From: Cordilura impudica
Lineage: Eukaryota > Arthropoda > Insecta > Diptera > Scathophagidae
Direction: 5' to 3'
Assembly: GCA_963682025.1 (NCBI GenBank)
Contig: OY821520.1
Coordinates: forward strand, 87,465,465-87,529,464
DNA: 64,000 nucleotides
The notes beneath the pieces were generated by a model that saw only the letters and a list, made by a program, of their open reading frames with translations, was not told the DNA's origin and searched no databases. Made by a program: the position numbers and the translations under genes. Below, in pieces: positions 52,469 through 64,000 of the stretch (position 1 is its first letter; each line of letters starts with the position of its first letter).

Positions 52469-55400
52469 AAAAATGCTAATCAAAATAGAAAAATAATTAA
52501 TTTTAAATCTAAACATTTTTCGAATTTAAAGGTAAATTATCTGCAACTGAATTAAAATGACATCCGTACCCAATAGTGTTTATAATATTGAGTTCAATAT
52601 TCAATTTAAAACTTTTACTTGGGTTGCTTATCTTTGTGCATAAAAACATAAAAAAAATACAATTGTTCAAGTCCTCTGGCAAATAAACCAATTAGGGCCT
52701 TCAAAATATAGAAAATATATTTTTAAAGGACTTAATTTGAATAAAGTTGAAAAAAAACAAAACACTAAAACGGTTTTTAAGATGAACAAAAAAAAAAAAA
52801 TGTGGCTAAATATAAATTTTGTATACTTGAATAGAGCTTATTTTCAAATGATTATCATTGAATGCTACCATTGTGTATTTTATAAAGTATTGATGGTATT
52901 AATGTTGTTGTTGTTTTTTCGCTTGTTGTTTATGTTGGTGTTTTATTAAGAGCAAGCATCTATTGTCATTCGTTTATGTATTTGCGTTTTAAATATCTGT
53001 CTGGTCGTCGTTTGTCAATATGTCCCACTGAAGATCTTATCTTCTTGCAATAATGTTGCTGTTGTTCTGGGTGTTTCGTTTCTGCACACTTTTAATGGGA
53101 TTTTTTCCATTTTTTGTAAAAAAAAAAAATATATATATATATAAAAAAAATAACATGGCATTAAATTTGACATGATAAACAAAATTGTAAACTTGACAGG
53201 ATTAGTAACTGTTTACAATTGACACAAAAAAACACACTGAAACAGGATAAAGAAAATGTTCTCTTTATACACTACTCTACTTTATACAATAAACTAAGCG
53301 AAAAAATAAAATAAAATTTACATATAAATTGTTAAACTTTTTGAGCAACAAACCAACTTTCTCCCAATTCTTTATACATATATACATATATAATATATAC
53401 AGTATATATGAACTAGCAATATATTTGTAAATTATTATATCATGTATTTTCTTTTCATGTTAATCCTTTTTCTTAAAAAAAAAACTACATTTACTTTAAA
53501 AATAAACTAAAATTTTAGTTGTTGTTGTGCTACAAGAAATATTACTTTAGTTTATTGAAAGTTTGACACAGTCTTTTGATAATTTTAACCAAAAAACTAG
53601 AAAAAAAAGATATAAATAAGAGATACTGGAATAAACTATCGTTAAAATAAATAGTTTAAATCTCTAACGCACATGTGACTTTTTCGTTGACTAACATTTC
53701 AGTTCAACTCTTCAGTTTATCATCAAATCCAGCCATTTATCAATGTATGTGACTCAATACGTATAACCACACATGAGCTTTAAATAGCAAATCTAAAGGG
53801 TCGGGAGAAAAAACTACTCGTAGCATATATTTGCTTTTAACCAAAAAACTAAACTTTTTTCCACTAACACATATAAACTAAAGTTCATTAAAGAGAAAAT
53901 TGGTGTCAGTAAAGATTTGCCATTAGTTAAAAACAGCAACAAAACAACACATTGAATTTATTTTGTAAACTAAATTAAACCATAGTTTTCCAAGATTTAT
54001 CTTAAGATATTAAGGATAAACTTTCGTTGAAAGTTAGCTGCTTGGAATCCCTTTAAATTAATTTATAATAAAAAAATAACTATGCATAACTATGTGGTAC
54101 TTTAGAGGGTTAATATTAAAAATTGAAAATATTTTTAATTTATATTTTATCTTTCTATGTTTTACTAACACTTATATAAAAAACTAAAAATATAATATCT
54201 GCAAAATTTAAAGAAAAAAAAACCTAATTTACTTTTATATAAAGAAATTTTCCTTTGGCCTAGAATGTGTGCATGAATAAATAAATAAATATATCTTTAG
54301 TCTTTGCATTAAATAAATCCATCTGTGGCCAATATATTTATATAAAAACAATATATGATAAGCTCATAAATATTTATTGAATTTTAAGAATTATTATATT
54401 TTTTTTTACCATAAACTAAAATGAAAGTTTCTTCGTTGGATATTTTGTTCTTTTGGTTTCTGTTTTTGCTCACATATATTTTCCAATTTCACATATGAAT
54501 AAGTTTCTCACAGGATTCAGCAAATAATGACGCTGTTGTATTGGTCAATCTGGATTGTTTTAATAGTAGAAATAAAAGCAAGTCGATGAGTTGATGTGCT
54601 GATGTGCTGATGATCTGATATGACCAAGTGAAAAAAGAAAAACAAAATTTTTCCACACAATCACAGTGCCTGTTTTCACATTGTAACTTGTTAGGTGGTT
54701 TGTTTGTTTCTTTTTTTTATCAGTGTTAAATTAAAAAATATATAACTTGACCATCGGATTGTATGACATGAACGGTATTATATTGTGGGAATAATATCAG
54801 ATGTTCAGTGTAATTATACGTCAAAGGTATGGATGTTTTGTCAATGATATTCCAACGCAAAATTATAGTGAAACGAAAAATCTTTGGAAAACATATATTT
54901 GTGTGTAACAAAATAACAAATTTGATTGAAATGCATGAAATTTGTATTATAGATGCTTATCAACACTTTTCGTAATGTTAAGAAGGTACGAATGATTTTG
55001 ATACCAATATGTATACTTTTTTAACCGCTCTGGTAATAGGATTTAATGAGTTTATGCAATAATTGTAACTAGAGAAAATATTTCACTGCGAGTAATCTTT
55101 TCAAATATAAACTAACTCTCAGAAAAGTTTTTGATTTGATTTAATGATGTACCGATATGAGTGAGGGTGGCATTATATATTTATGTAAAAAACAAAATTG
55201 TAGAAATCAATAATTAAATTAAAAATATGAAATTTTAAAGTTATAATAAAAAAAATTGTAGAAAAGAAAATGTAATTTAAAAATTATAGAAAAGAAGATA
55301 ACAATTAACTCAAAAACTAAAGCTAATGAAAAAAGAGGGTAATTTTTTTTTTTATGTAGAACTAATTTTGAAGAAAAAGTTTAATTAAATAAATTTGTTC

Positions 55401-55841
55401 AATGTTTAAACAATAAATCATGCAATATGGAAAGGATAAATGTATGGATATGGATATGTCCCGAAAGAGGCCAACCACGAGTGAAAAATTTAGACTGCTC
55501 CGAATAAATTTTTGTTGTCTAATAATCAAGCTTAAATATATATATTTTATTAATATAACGGCATTTTGAATTTTTTTCCATTTTGAGCAAAAAATATTAA
55601 AAATCTGAGTTTTTTGAAAAATTATTAGCAAATTTTTTTCTTCACGTCTTTGGCTTATTCAAAGTAATATAATATTGTTGTTGTAATATAAAAATGTTCT
55701 ACTGACAATAACCTAATATATTTGAATAAACAAACTCGGTTTAAAAAATTTATTGGTGTTCAAAATTTGTCGCGTCCGTAACCGTAAGCTCTGAATATTC
55801 CATAAAGTTGTACAAACAGGACTAAAATTAATGTTTTATAG
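52469..55841. other. AT-rich intergenic DNA
   Basis: Over 3 kb without a supported gene. It contains a (TA)n stretch near 53130, a repeat shared with 25125-25215 at 53618-53712, and TGATG-type simple repeats near 54590-54616. It may be intron or intergenic sequence of a host locus. Confidence 0.45.
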
Positions 55842-56125
55842 ATGCCAGAAACATCAAAGAAGCAAAAGAAGTTCAGGGAGAAAATGAAAGAAGATGACGA
55901 AAAATGGCAGCATTGTAAGAAGAAAGAAGCTGGAAGATAGCTGAAGAAAAATTGATAATACTAACTTGAAAAAGAAGAAAGAAAAGGACCGCCTTAGACA
56001 GCAATTGTTGCGACAAAAAAAGAAATAGAGCACTAAGCTAGTTGATAATGAGAAGTACAAAGCATACAACTGTAACTAAACGATGCGAAAAACAAAGAAA
56101 AGAGTTGAAGCACCGCTACCAAAAG
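55842..56125 (+). pseudogene. Decayed Lys/Arg-rich coding fragment
   Basis: From ATG at 55842: MPETSKKQKKFREKMKEDDE then KWQHCKKKEAGR and a stop. Other frames downstream give KDRLRQQLLRQKKK and APLPKDLNKRQ. The layout (RxKMKxDxxKW, then basic repeats, then an LPKxxxKR segment) recalls uncharacterised arthropod proteins whose sequence reads roughly 'RMKEDPEKW...ER', often transposon-linked. At least two frame changes. The DINE-like element at 56139 abuts its end. Confidence 0.4.
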
Positions 56126-56138
56126 ACTTGAATAAAAG

Positions 56139-56935
56139 ACAAGTAAGAAAATTATAGTCGGTCTAGCCCGACTATACGATACCTTATACCATGGTTTAGA
56201 AACCCTATCTCTTCGGTCCAACTAATTGGATATAGCAAATAAGCATAAATCAAATTTGAGTGGCATTTTTATTAATATTTTTCGTTGCAGATATGAAAAA
56301 GTTCATATCGGATACTATATTTATATGGGGACTAGGTCGAAAAATGGACCGATCATGACCATATTTGGAAAAGTCACTTATACTTTGAAAAAATATATAC
56401 AAACCAAATTTGAGAAAAATCTGTGCAATATTTTTGTTTTTTAATAGATTTAAGTGAAGATCGGGAAGCAGCTCTGTATGAGGCCTATGACTAAGAATTT
56501 TCCTATAGGGAGCATTTTTGAACTACTGATTAATAGATGTAATAAACACATACAAACCCAATTTGACTGAGATCTATATGATAATTTGGAACTTATGGCA
56601 ATTTATGTCGATTTCATAGGGGTCATTTGTATGGGGGCTAGGTCTGAACATATACCGATTCTCACCAATTTCAACAGCGTTCATCCCACGGTCGATAAAA
56701 GATTAAATACCAAATTTCATCAAAATATATTCATATTTGCTACCTGCAGTTGGATTAAAAAGTTTGCATGGACACACAGACGGACGGACGGACGGACGGA
56801 CATTGCTATTTCGACTCAAAAAGTGATTCTGAGTCGATCGGTATAATCAAAGATGGGTCTAGGACGAATATTTTTGGTTGTTACAAACAGCAGCACAAAG
56901 TCATTATACCCAAACCACATAGTGGTATGAGGTCT
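56139..56935 (-). mobile_element. DINE-like Helentron, family A copy 8 (first half of dimer)
   Basis: ACAAGTAAG and hairpin at the left, (GGAC)n core near 56779-56802, CCACATAGTGGTATGAGG at the right. The next copy follows immediately in the same orientation. Confidence 0.8.
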
Positions 56936-57680
56936 AGAGGTATAGACCGACTATACGATACCCTATACCATGCGTTTAGAGACCCTATCTCTCAGACCCA
57001 ACTAAGTGGATTTGGAAAATAAGCATAAACCAAATTTGAGTGGGATTTTTATTAACTTTATCGGCTGCAGATATGAAAAAGTTCATATCGGATGCTATAT
57101 CAATATGGGGACTAGGCCCAAAAATGGACCGATCCTGACCATGTTTGGTAGAGTCTCTTGTAATTTGCAAGAATATATACAAACAAAATTTGAGAAGAAT
57201 CAGTGCATAATTTTTGTTTTTTGATAGATTTAAGTGAAGATCGGGAAGCAATTCTATATGGGGCCTATGACTAAGAGTTGTCCAATAGGGATCATTTTTG
57301 GACTACTGATTAATGGATGTAATTTATACATATAAACCTAATTTGACTAAGATTTGTATGATAATTTGGATCTTATGGCAATATATGTTGATTTCATAGG
57401 GGTCATTTGTATGGGGGCTAGGTCTGAACATGGACCGATTCTCACCAATTTCAATAGCGTTCACGCCATCGCCGATAAAAGATCAAATACCAAACTTCAT
57501 CAAAATATATTCATATTGGCGACCTGCAGTTTGATTACAAGCTTTACATGGACACACAGACGGACGTGATTCTGATTCGATCGGTATAATTAAAGATGGG
57601 TGTAGGTCAAATATTTTTGGTTATTACAAACAGCAGCACAAAGTCATTATACCCAAACCATATAGTGGCATAGGGTATAA
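56936..57680 (-). mobile_element. DINE-like Helentron, family A copy 9 (second half of dimer)
   Basis: Starts within the hairpin (TATAGACCGACTATACGATACCC) without its own ACAAGT end and runs to GGCATAGGGTATAA. The core is shortened to one GGACGGACG near 57555-57567. A head-to-tail dimer fits rolling-circle transposition. Confidence 0.75.
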
Positions 57681-57879
57681 ATAGCCATTCTCAAATCTTT
57701 GTGCAAAATGTATTACCCTATCAGAAACGATTGATGAGAACACCACAAAGTCACCAAAAAGCCAGAGGCTGGAACAGTAAATTGAAAAAATGTATTTGCG
57801 AGATGGATTTAGCGTGCAAGCTCCTGGGAGAAAGGATACAATGTTAAATTGAATAATTTAATTTAATTTAATTTAGTTT

Positions 57880-58691
57880 TTATACCCTATACCACTATGT
57901 GGTTTGGGTGTAATGACTTTGTGCTGCTGTTTGTAACTACCAAAAATATTTGACCTAGAGCCATCTTTAATTATACCGATCGAATCAGAATCACTATCTG
58001 ATTCGATTTATCGATGTCCGTCCGTCCGTCCGTCCGTCCGTCCGTCCATCTGTGTGTCCATGTAAAGTTTGTAATCAAACTGCAGGTCGCACATATGAAT
58101 ATATTTTGATGAAATTTGCTATATAAACTTTAATCGGCCATAGGATGAACGCTGTGAAAACTGGTGAGAATCGGTCAATGTTCAGACCTAGCCCCCATAC
58201 AAATGACCCCTATGAAATCGACTTAAATTGCCATAAAATCCAAATGATCATATAAATCTTAGTCAAATTGGGTTTGTATGTGTTTATTACATCCATTAAT
58301 CGGTAGTCCAAAAATGATACCTATGGGACAACTCTTAATCATAGGCCCCATATAGAGCTGCGTCCCGATCTTCACTTAAATCTATCAAAAAACAAAAATA
58401 TTGCACTGATTCTTCTCAAATTTTGTTTGTATATATTTTTGCAAAATACAAGAGACCTTACCAAACATGCTCAGGATCGGTCCATTTTTGGGCCTAGTCC
58501 CCTTATAGATATAGCATCTGATATGAACTTTTTCATATCTGCAGAAAAAAAAATTTATAAAAATCCCACTCAAATTTGGTTTATGCTTATTTTCTATGTC
58601 CTGTTTGTTGGGCCTATGGCGTAGGGTCGCTAAACGCATGGTATAGGGTATCATATGGTCGGTCTAGACCGACTATAATTTTCTTACTTGT
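57880..58691 (+). mobile_element. DINE-like Helentron, family A copy 10
   Basis: Complete: TATACCCTATACCACTATGTGG start, long (CCGT)n core at 58017-58047, hairpin near 58658-58676, ACTTGT at 58686. Confidence 0.8.
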
Positions 58692-58784
58692 TAATTTTAT
58701 AATTTAATGTTTAGTTAATATTGTTAAGTTTAATTTTCATTAAAAAATAAAGTGAATGGATATCGTTATTGTGTTTTATTTTAT

Positions 58785-59076
58785 AACCCCTATAAGATGG
58801 ACTTATATTGCCATAACATTCAAATTATCATATAGATCTCGTTCAAATTGGGGTTGTATATATTTATTATATCCATTTATCAGTAGTCTAAAAATAAACC
58901 CCGTACGGCATTCCTATTCATAGCCCCCATATAATGCTGATTCTCGATATTAACTTAAATCTATCAAAAAGCTAAAATATTGGACAGATTTTTCTCAAAT
59001 TTGGTTTGTATATGTTTTTGCAAAAAATAAGTGACCTTTTCAAATATTGTCAGGTTCGGTCCATTTTTCGACCTAC
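58785..59076 (+). mobile_element. DINE-like Helentron, internal fragment
   Basis: Matches the middle of family A (the blocks equivalent to 'ttgccataa', 'atcatatagatct', 'catttatcagtagtc' and 'ctttttcaaatattgtcagg') without either end. Confidence 0.6.
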
Positions 59077-59599
59077 AAATTGAAGTGAATGAACATTATT
59101 ACTGTAATTTTTTCCGCATCTGTATTTGTGCTATACTTAACTAAAAAAACCTAAGAAATAATTCTCATATTTCATAATTCTACCAACAACAGTTATCTTT
59201 TGACCTTCATTTACATGTGTATTTAAGGAAAAAGAAGTTTGCAAATTTTGCTGAACTCTGTATATTTCTAAAGGCGCTTCAAAAGAACTTCTGTTTTTTG
59301 TCGCGTCCGTTTCATTTTATAATTGCTTATAACTTTGTAATAAATTGAATTAAATACTTTCCACATATTTCTAAAATGTAGCACTCATTCAGGGCTTTGA
59401 AACGCGAAAAACATAGTCGACTCTGTGCGCATCTTTCTTGCTTTTGGCGTATTTGAAAGTGAGCGAATGTCGCGTCCGTTAACAGGAGACACCCATATGC
59501 AAGCAAAAGAAAAAAAGAAAGTAAAACTATAAGTACAACGTGTAACCCGATGTGTTTCGCTACACCCATCTCAACGAAATAAAAAACTGGGAATACATT
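59077..59599. other. Spacer, no gene recognised
   Basis: No coding frame of note. A short stretch near 59545-59563 ('gatgtgtttcgctacac') recalls the sequence just downstream of the helicase fragment at 18100. Confidence 0.4.
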
Positions 59600-60480
59600 T
59601 TGTAGAAACCTATTTTATTTATATTTGGCGATTTTGATTTTGCCGATTTATGTTGTTGCGATTTTTGACTTGGGCGATTATCGATTTTGGCGATTTTTGA
59701 TTTTGGCCATTTTTGTTTTTGGCGATTTTTGTTATTCACGAATTTCCGTTTGGCAATTTTTGTTTATGGCGATTTTTGACTTTGTTGATTATTAATTTTT
59801 GCGAATCTTTAATTTGGCCATTTTTTTTTTGTGTGGTTTTTGATTGGGCGATTTTGATTTTGCCGATTTTTGTTATTCGCGATTTTCGGTTCAGACAATT
59901 TTTGTGTTTGGCGATTCCACCCATATTTTCCACGACTACTCACATTGGTAAGTGATGTAATTATCAAAATTTTCAAGACTGTCATTTTCATTGAGTAGGA
60001 GGTGTCACGCCCATTAGTCCGATCTCGCCCATTTTTGGGCAACTACTCACATTAATAACTTATGAACTCAGACAAAGTTCTAATGCTTTTTCTATTATAG
60101 TACTCAAGTTCTATGATATTAAATATCTACTTTGCATGGGATGACAGGCACATTGGTCCGATCCCGCCCGTTTTTTTTTTTTTTTTTTTAATACTCACGT
60201 TAATAACTCATGAACTTACACAAAGTCCCAAGACTTTCACTATGATAGTGTTCGAATTATACGATGTTATGGAGTGCCATGTCCACCGCTCTGATCCCGC
60301 CCATTTTTAATCGGGCGACTAACATTAATAACTCATGAACTCAAACAAAGTTCCAAGGCTTTGACTATTATTGTACTCTAGATATATGACATTAAATATT
60401 TACTTTTTATGGTGGTGCCCATCCCCATTGGTCCAATCCTGCCCATTTTATCCGCAACTCTTCGAATTAATCTAGTATTT
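59600..60480. repeat. Interspersed repeat shared with 18346-18745
   Basis: About 300 bp of imperfect 'ttttggcgatttttgatt' units is followed by four diverged blocks. Each block has a 'cgcccat' or 'tgcccat' box, mostly followed by an 'actcacattaataact'-like stretch, and a 'caaagttccaagactttcactat'-like stretch. The blocks are about 120-140 bp apart. Confidence 0.6.
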
Positions 60481-60735
60481 ACATTAGGGTCAGCTACTCC
60501 TTTTGCGAAGAATGCTCTCGCAGTATGAGTAGGGCATGGAAAACCATGAAGAACTGCATGTTTATTTTTTTTTGAAATCGGTTTCGTGGAAAAGTAAATG
60601 CATTTTACGGGAAATGTTTTTTTTTACATTTCAAAAAAATAAACAGGCAGTTCTTCATGGTTTTCGATGCCCTACATCATATTGCGAGAACAATTCGATA
60701 TTCGACAAAGTCAAAAAAGTGACTAACCCTAATGT
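60481..60735. mobile_element. Palindromic MITE, 255 bp
   Basis: ACATTAGGGTCAG at the left and CTAACCCTAATGT at the right. The arms pair over most of their length, for example 'aaccatgaagaactgcatg' with 'cagttcttcatggtt', and 'agtagggcat' with 'atgccctac'. It has a short AT-rich centre and no coding capacity. Confidence 0.75.
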
Positions 60736-60905
60736 ACATGTACAGAGTTTCAGAACTCTTGCTGTTGTAGTACTCCAGATATTTTATGTTAAAATTAGAT
60801 GTTCAAAATTCACTTCATACGGGAGGTGCTACACCCACTTGAAAAATCCAAAAAAAAAATACCCTCTCTTTTCTTTCGGATAGGGAGTTTCCTACTGTAA
60901 AAATA

Positions 60906-61442
60906 ACAAGTAAGAAAATTATAGTCGGTCGAGACCAAAAGCCACATAGTGTTATATAAGATCGGGAAGCAGCTCTATTTGGGGCGTATGAGTAAGAGTT
61001 ATCCAATAGGGATCATTTTTGGACTACTGATTAATGTATGTAATATATACATACAAACCCAATTTGACTAAGATTTGTATGATAATTTGGATCTAATGGC
61101 AATATATGTTGATTTCATAGGGGTCATTTGTATGGGGGCTAGGTCTGAACATGGACCGATTCTCACCAATTTCAATAGCGTTCATCCCATGGCCGATAAA
61201 AGATCAAATACCAAATGTCATCAAAATATATTCATATTTGCGACCTGCAGTTTGATTACAATCTTTACATGGACACACAGACGGACGGACGGACGGACGG
61301 ACGGACATCGTTAAATCGAATTAGATAGTGATTCTGATTCGGTCGGTATAATTAAAGATGGGTGTAGGTCATATATTTTTGGTTGTTACAAACAGCAGCA
61401 CAAAGTCATTATACCCAAACCACATAGTGGTATAGGGTATAA
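60906..61442 (-). mobile_element. DINE-like Helentron, family A copy 12 (internal deletion)
   Basis: The ACAAGTAAG/hairpin half is followed after GGTCGAGACC by 'aaaagccacatagtgttata' and then the middle of the element, so about 250 bp is missing. (GGAC)n core at 61280-61307; ATAGGGTATAA end. Confidence 0.75.
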
Positions 61443-61510
61443 AATGACGATCAATACAGTGCTCTGCTATAAACCACAAACAAACAAACGTACAAACATA
61501 CGAAACTCTA

Positions 61511-62296
61511 TTTATACCCTATACCACTATGTGGTTTGGGTATAATGACTTTGTGCTGCTGTTTGTAACAACCAAAAATATTTGACCTAGACCCATCTTT
61601 AATTATACCGATCGAATCAGAATCACTTTCTGAGTTAATTTAACAATGTCCGTCCGTCCGTCCGTCCGTCCGTCTGTGTGTCCATGTAAAGCTTGTAATC
61701 AAACTGCAGGTCGCAAATATGCATATATTTTGACGAAATTTGGTATATAAGCTTTTATCGGCCATCGGATGAACGCTATTGAAATTGGTGAGAATCGGTC
61801 CATGTTCAGACCTAGCCCCCATACAAATTACCCATATGAAATCGACATAAATTGCCATAAGATCCAAATTGTCATATAGATCTTACTCAAATTGGGTTTG
61901 TATGCGTTCATTACATCCATTAATGAGTAGTCCAAAAATGATCCCTTTGACCCCATATAGAGCTGCTTCCCGATCTTCACTTAAATCTATTAAAAAACAA
62001 AAATATTGCACTGATTCTTCTCAAATTTTGTTTGTACATATTTTTGCAAAATACAAGAGACTTTACCAAACATGATCAGGATCGGTCCATTTTTGGACCT
62101 AGTCCCTTTATAGATATAGCATCCGATATGAACTTTTTCATATCTGCAGCCAAAAAAATTAATAAAAATCCCACTCAAATTTGGTTTTTGCTTATTTTCA
62201 ATGTCCAGTTAGCTGGGCCTAAGAGATAGGGTTTCTAAACGCATGGTATAGGGTATCGTATAGTCGGTCTAGACCGACTATAATTTTCTTACTTGT
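61511..62296 (+). mobile_element. DINE-like Helentron, family A copy 13
   Basis: Complete, very similar to 10410-11198: TATACCCTATACCACTATGTGG start, (CCGT)n core at 61649-61672, full 24-bp palindrome near 62259-62282, ACTTGT at 62291. Confidence 0.85.
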
Positions 62297-63218
62297 TTTA
62301 TATATAACATTCATGTTGTCAATACTCATATAAAAATATAAATGTGTGAAGTTAGAAGTATTCATAGGATATCGACACTCTTTAGATACTATTTCACAGA
62401 GTGAATAGGAATCCAAAATTATGAAGAAAGGAAATATTTAGAAAACCATGATACCTCCTGGGATCCACGGATCGGTAAGGAGAGCATTGGTGATAACAAG
62501 ATACAGAAATGAGAAAGCTAAAAAAAAACTGATAAAGATAAGAAAATAAATGCTAAAACTGAAAATGAGGAGAAGAATAGAAAAATAAAAATAATGAAAA
62601 CAAACAGAAAAATAAATGGGACAGCCGTCTCTAATCAACTCATGATATGGGACTGTACATATGTAGGTAAATGATATAAACTGCGTGCGGAAAAGTATAA
62701 AAAAAGGTTCACTAGGAGGACAAAAATAGAGAACAGTAAATAACCTCAATTAAATGCAGAAAGATATAGCGATTATCCATATTATTTAGACAATAAATTG
62801 GAGAAACTTTCATCTGTATTATAATATATAATTTACACTGTAGAGAAGAGTGATTACATATTCCATAAATTAGTCAGAATAGTGCTATATAGAAATTGCA
62901 GAGTATAAAAGAAGAAAAAATGGAAATAAATAGAAAGTTATCGCAACACACCATGCGGAGGACATTTTGGAACTTAAATATTATAGAAACCAACAAAAGG
63001 GGGTGAGCCACCTTGAACGGACGCTATGAGTTAACAAATATTAATAATATAAATGCAAATATTAAAATTAAGATTAAAATAAGAAACTGTATTTTAGGGA
63101 AATATTATTAAATGAAAAAAAAATTTTTGTGAGCATTAACGAAACCAAAATGTGTTTAAAATAAAAGAAAATAAAAATATAATAATGTAAATAAAATTTT
63201 AGTCTAATACAAACAAAA
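62297..63218. other. AT-rich intergenic DNA
   Basis: A-rich on the plus strand. The 103-codon minus-strand frame is a hydrophobic translation of A-rich DNA and is not accepted as a gene. Confidence 0.45.
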
Positions 63219-63781
63219 CAAGTAATTAAATTATAGTCGGTCTAAACAGACTATACGACAATATCTCTTAGGTCCAATTTTTTTGGCTGCAGATATGAAA
63301 AAGTTTTTTTGCATTTTTTGCAAAAACATATGCGAACCAAATTTGAGAAAAATGTGTTCAATATTTTTGTTTTTTGATATATTTAACTGAAGATCGGGAA
63401 GCAGCTTTATATGGGAGCTATGACTAAGAATTGTCCTGTCTGATCAATTTTTGGAGTACTGATTAATGAATGTAGAAAAATATACACAAATCCAATTTAA
63501 CTGTTAATCTATATCATAATTTGATTATTATGACAATTTAAGTCAATGTCATAGGGATCATATGTACGGAGACTAGGTCTGAACATGAACCGATTTTCGC
63601 CTATGGTAGGTGGAAGCTTATATGGCAAATTTCACCAATATATATTTATATTTGCGACCTGTAGTTTAATTACAAAATTTACATGGTGACACAAATAGAC
63701 GGACGGGCGGGCATCGCTAACTCGACTCAGAAAGTGATCTGAGTCGATTGGTATAATAAAATATGGATCTACGTCAAATAT
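63219..63781 (-). mobile_element. DINE-like Helentron, family A copy 14 (diverged, 5' truncated)
   Basis: ACAAGTAATTAAATTATAG and a mutated hairpin (GTCGGTCTAAACAGACTATA) at the left, a short GGACGGGCGGGC core near 63701, and loss of the end after 'ctacgtcaaatat'. Confidence 0.75.
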
Positions 63782-64000
63782 AAAATAAAACTTGAGATTA
63801 AAAAATTAAGTCAGAAAAATCCCATAATTTTTATATCATAAAATGGAAATATTATGATTTTTATTGAAGGTCAGGCTGTATTGTATGTAGTACAGATATA
63901 CCCAGCAAAACTTTCCATTACATGTAAAGAGCTTTCGAATAAGAAATCAAAAGTGTTCAGTGGTTACCTTTCCATTATGAAACCCATTATTTTAACATGA

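Noticed and set aside
62438..62749. 103-codon hydrophobic minus-strand frame
   Set aside because: Translation of A-rich plus-strand DNA into Phe/Ser/Ile-rich peptide; no domain, promoter or homologue seen.

Overview
This looks like nuclear DNA from a higher fly, probably a calyptrate (blowfly, house fly or stable fly type). The window is AT-rich and crowded with transposons. It carries many copies of a roughly 780-bp element built like the Drosophila INE-1/DINE Helentrons, with a (CCGT)n core, sub-terminal inverted repeats, and a terminal hairpin followed by ACTTGT. The species is my inference. I see no complete host gene and no rRNA, tRNA or CRISPR array.

The centrepiece is a complete, apparently young Polinton/Maverick at 25998-42963 (16,966 bp). 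It starts AGTAGATAAG, ends in the exact inverse, and is flanked by a perfect 6-bp duplication GTCCGT. Its inverted repeats (1579 bp left, 2475 bp right) differ in length by exactly seven units of an internal 128-bp tandem repeat. Each repeat encodes a zinc-finger protein at its inner edge. The interior is virus-like. A leftward block carries a small Cys-rich protein, packaging ATPase, a small protein with a Gly/Leu-rich tail, a Lys-rich protein, penton-type minor capsid protein, a basic virion-type protein, major capsid protein and adenovirus-type protease. A rightward protein-primed DNA polymerase is split by a 58-bp intron. A second leftward block carries an OB-like protein, an exonuclease-like protein, a protein with PC4-like segments, a chromodomain integrase and a 50-residue CCHC zinc-knuckle protein. 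About 100 bp just upstream of the polymerase is repeated, inverted, just upstream of the exonuclease-like gene. This suggests a shared promoter or leader.

The Polinton sits inside an older element whose end begins CACTGTGG. A second copy of that element (from 43689, beginning CACAGTGG) carries a broken RAG1/Transib-like transposase. A short Helitron interrupts the first copy between A and T, and the second copy preserves the empty site. Next come a decayed piggyBac element with TTAA ends (47325-49569) and a long Helentron-like element (49574-52468) with a younger one nested in it.

The left arm (1-25318) holds part of another Helentron-like element, short Helitrons, a 1-kb direct duplication, a long foldback element, an adenylate kinase 2 pseudogene, a Helitron helicase fragment, a 21-bp minisatellite, a small MITE and a LINE reverse-transcriptase fragment. 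The right arm (52469-64000) is AT-rich DNA followed by more DINE-like copies, including a head-to-tail dimer, and a small palindromic MITE.
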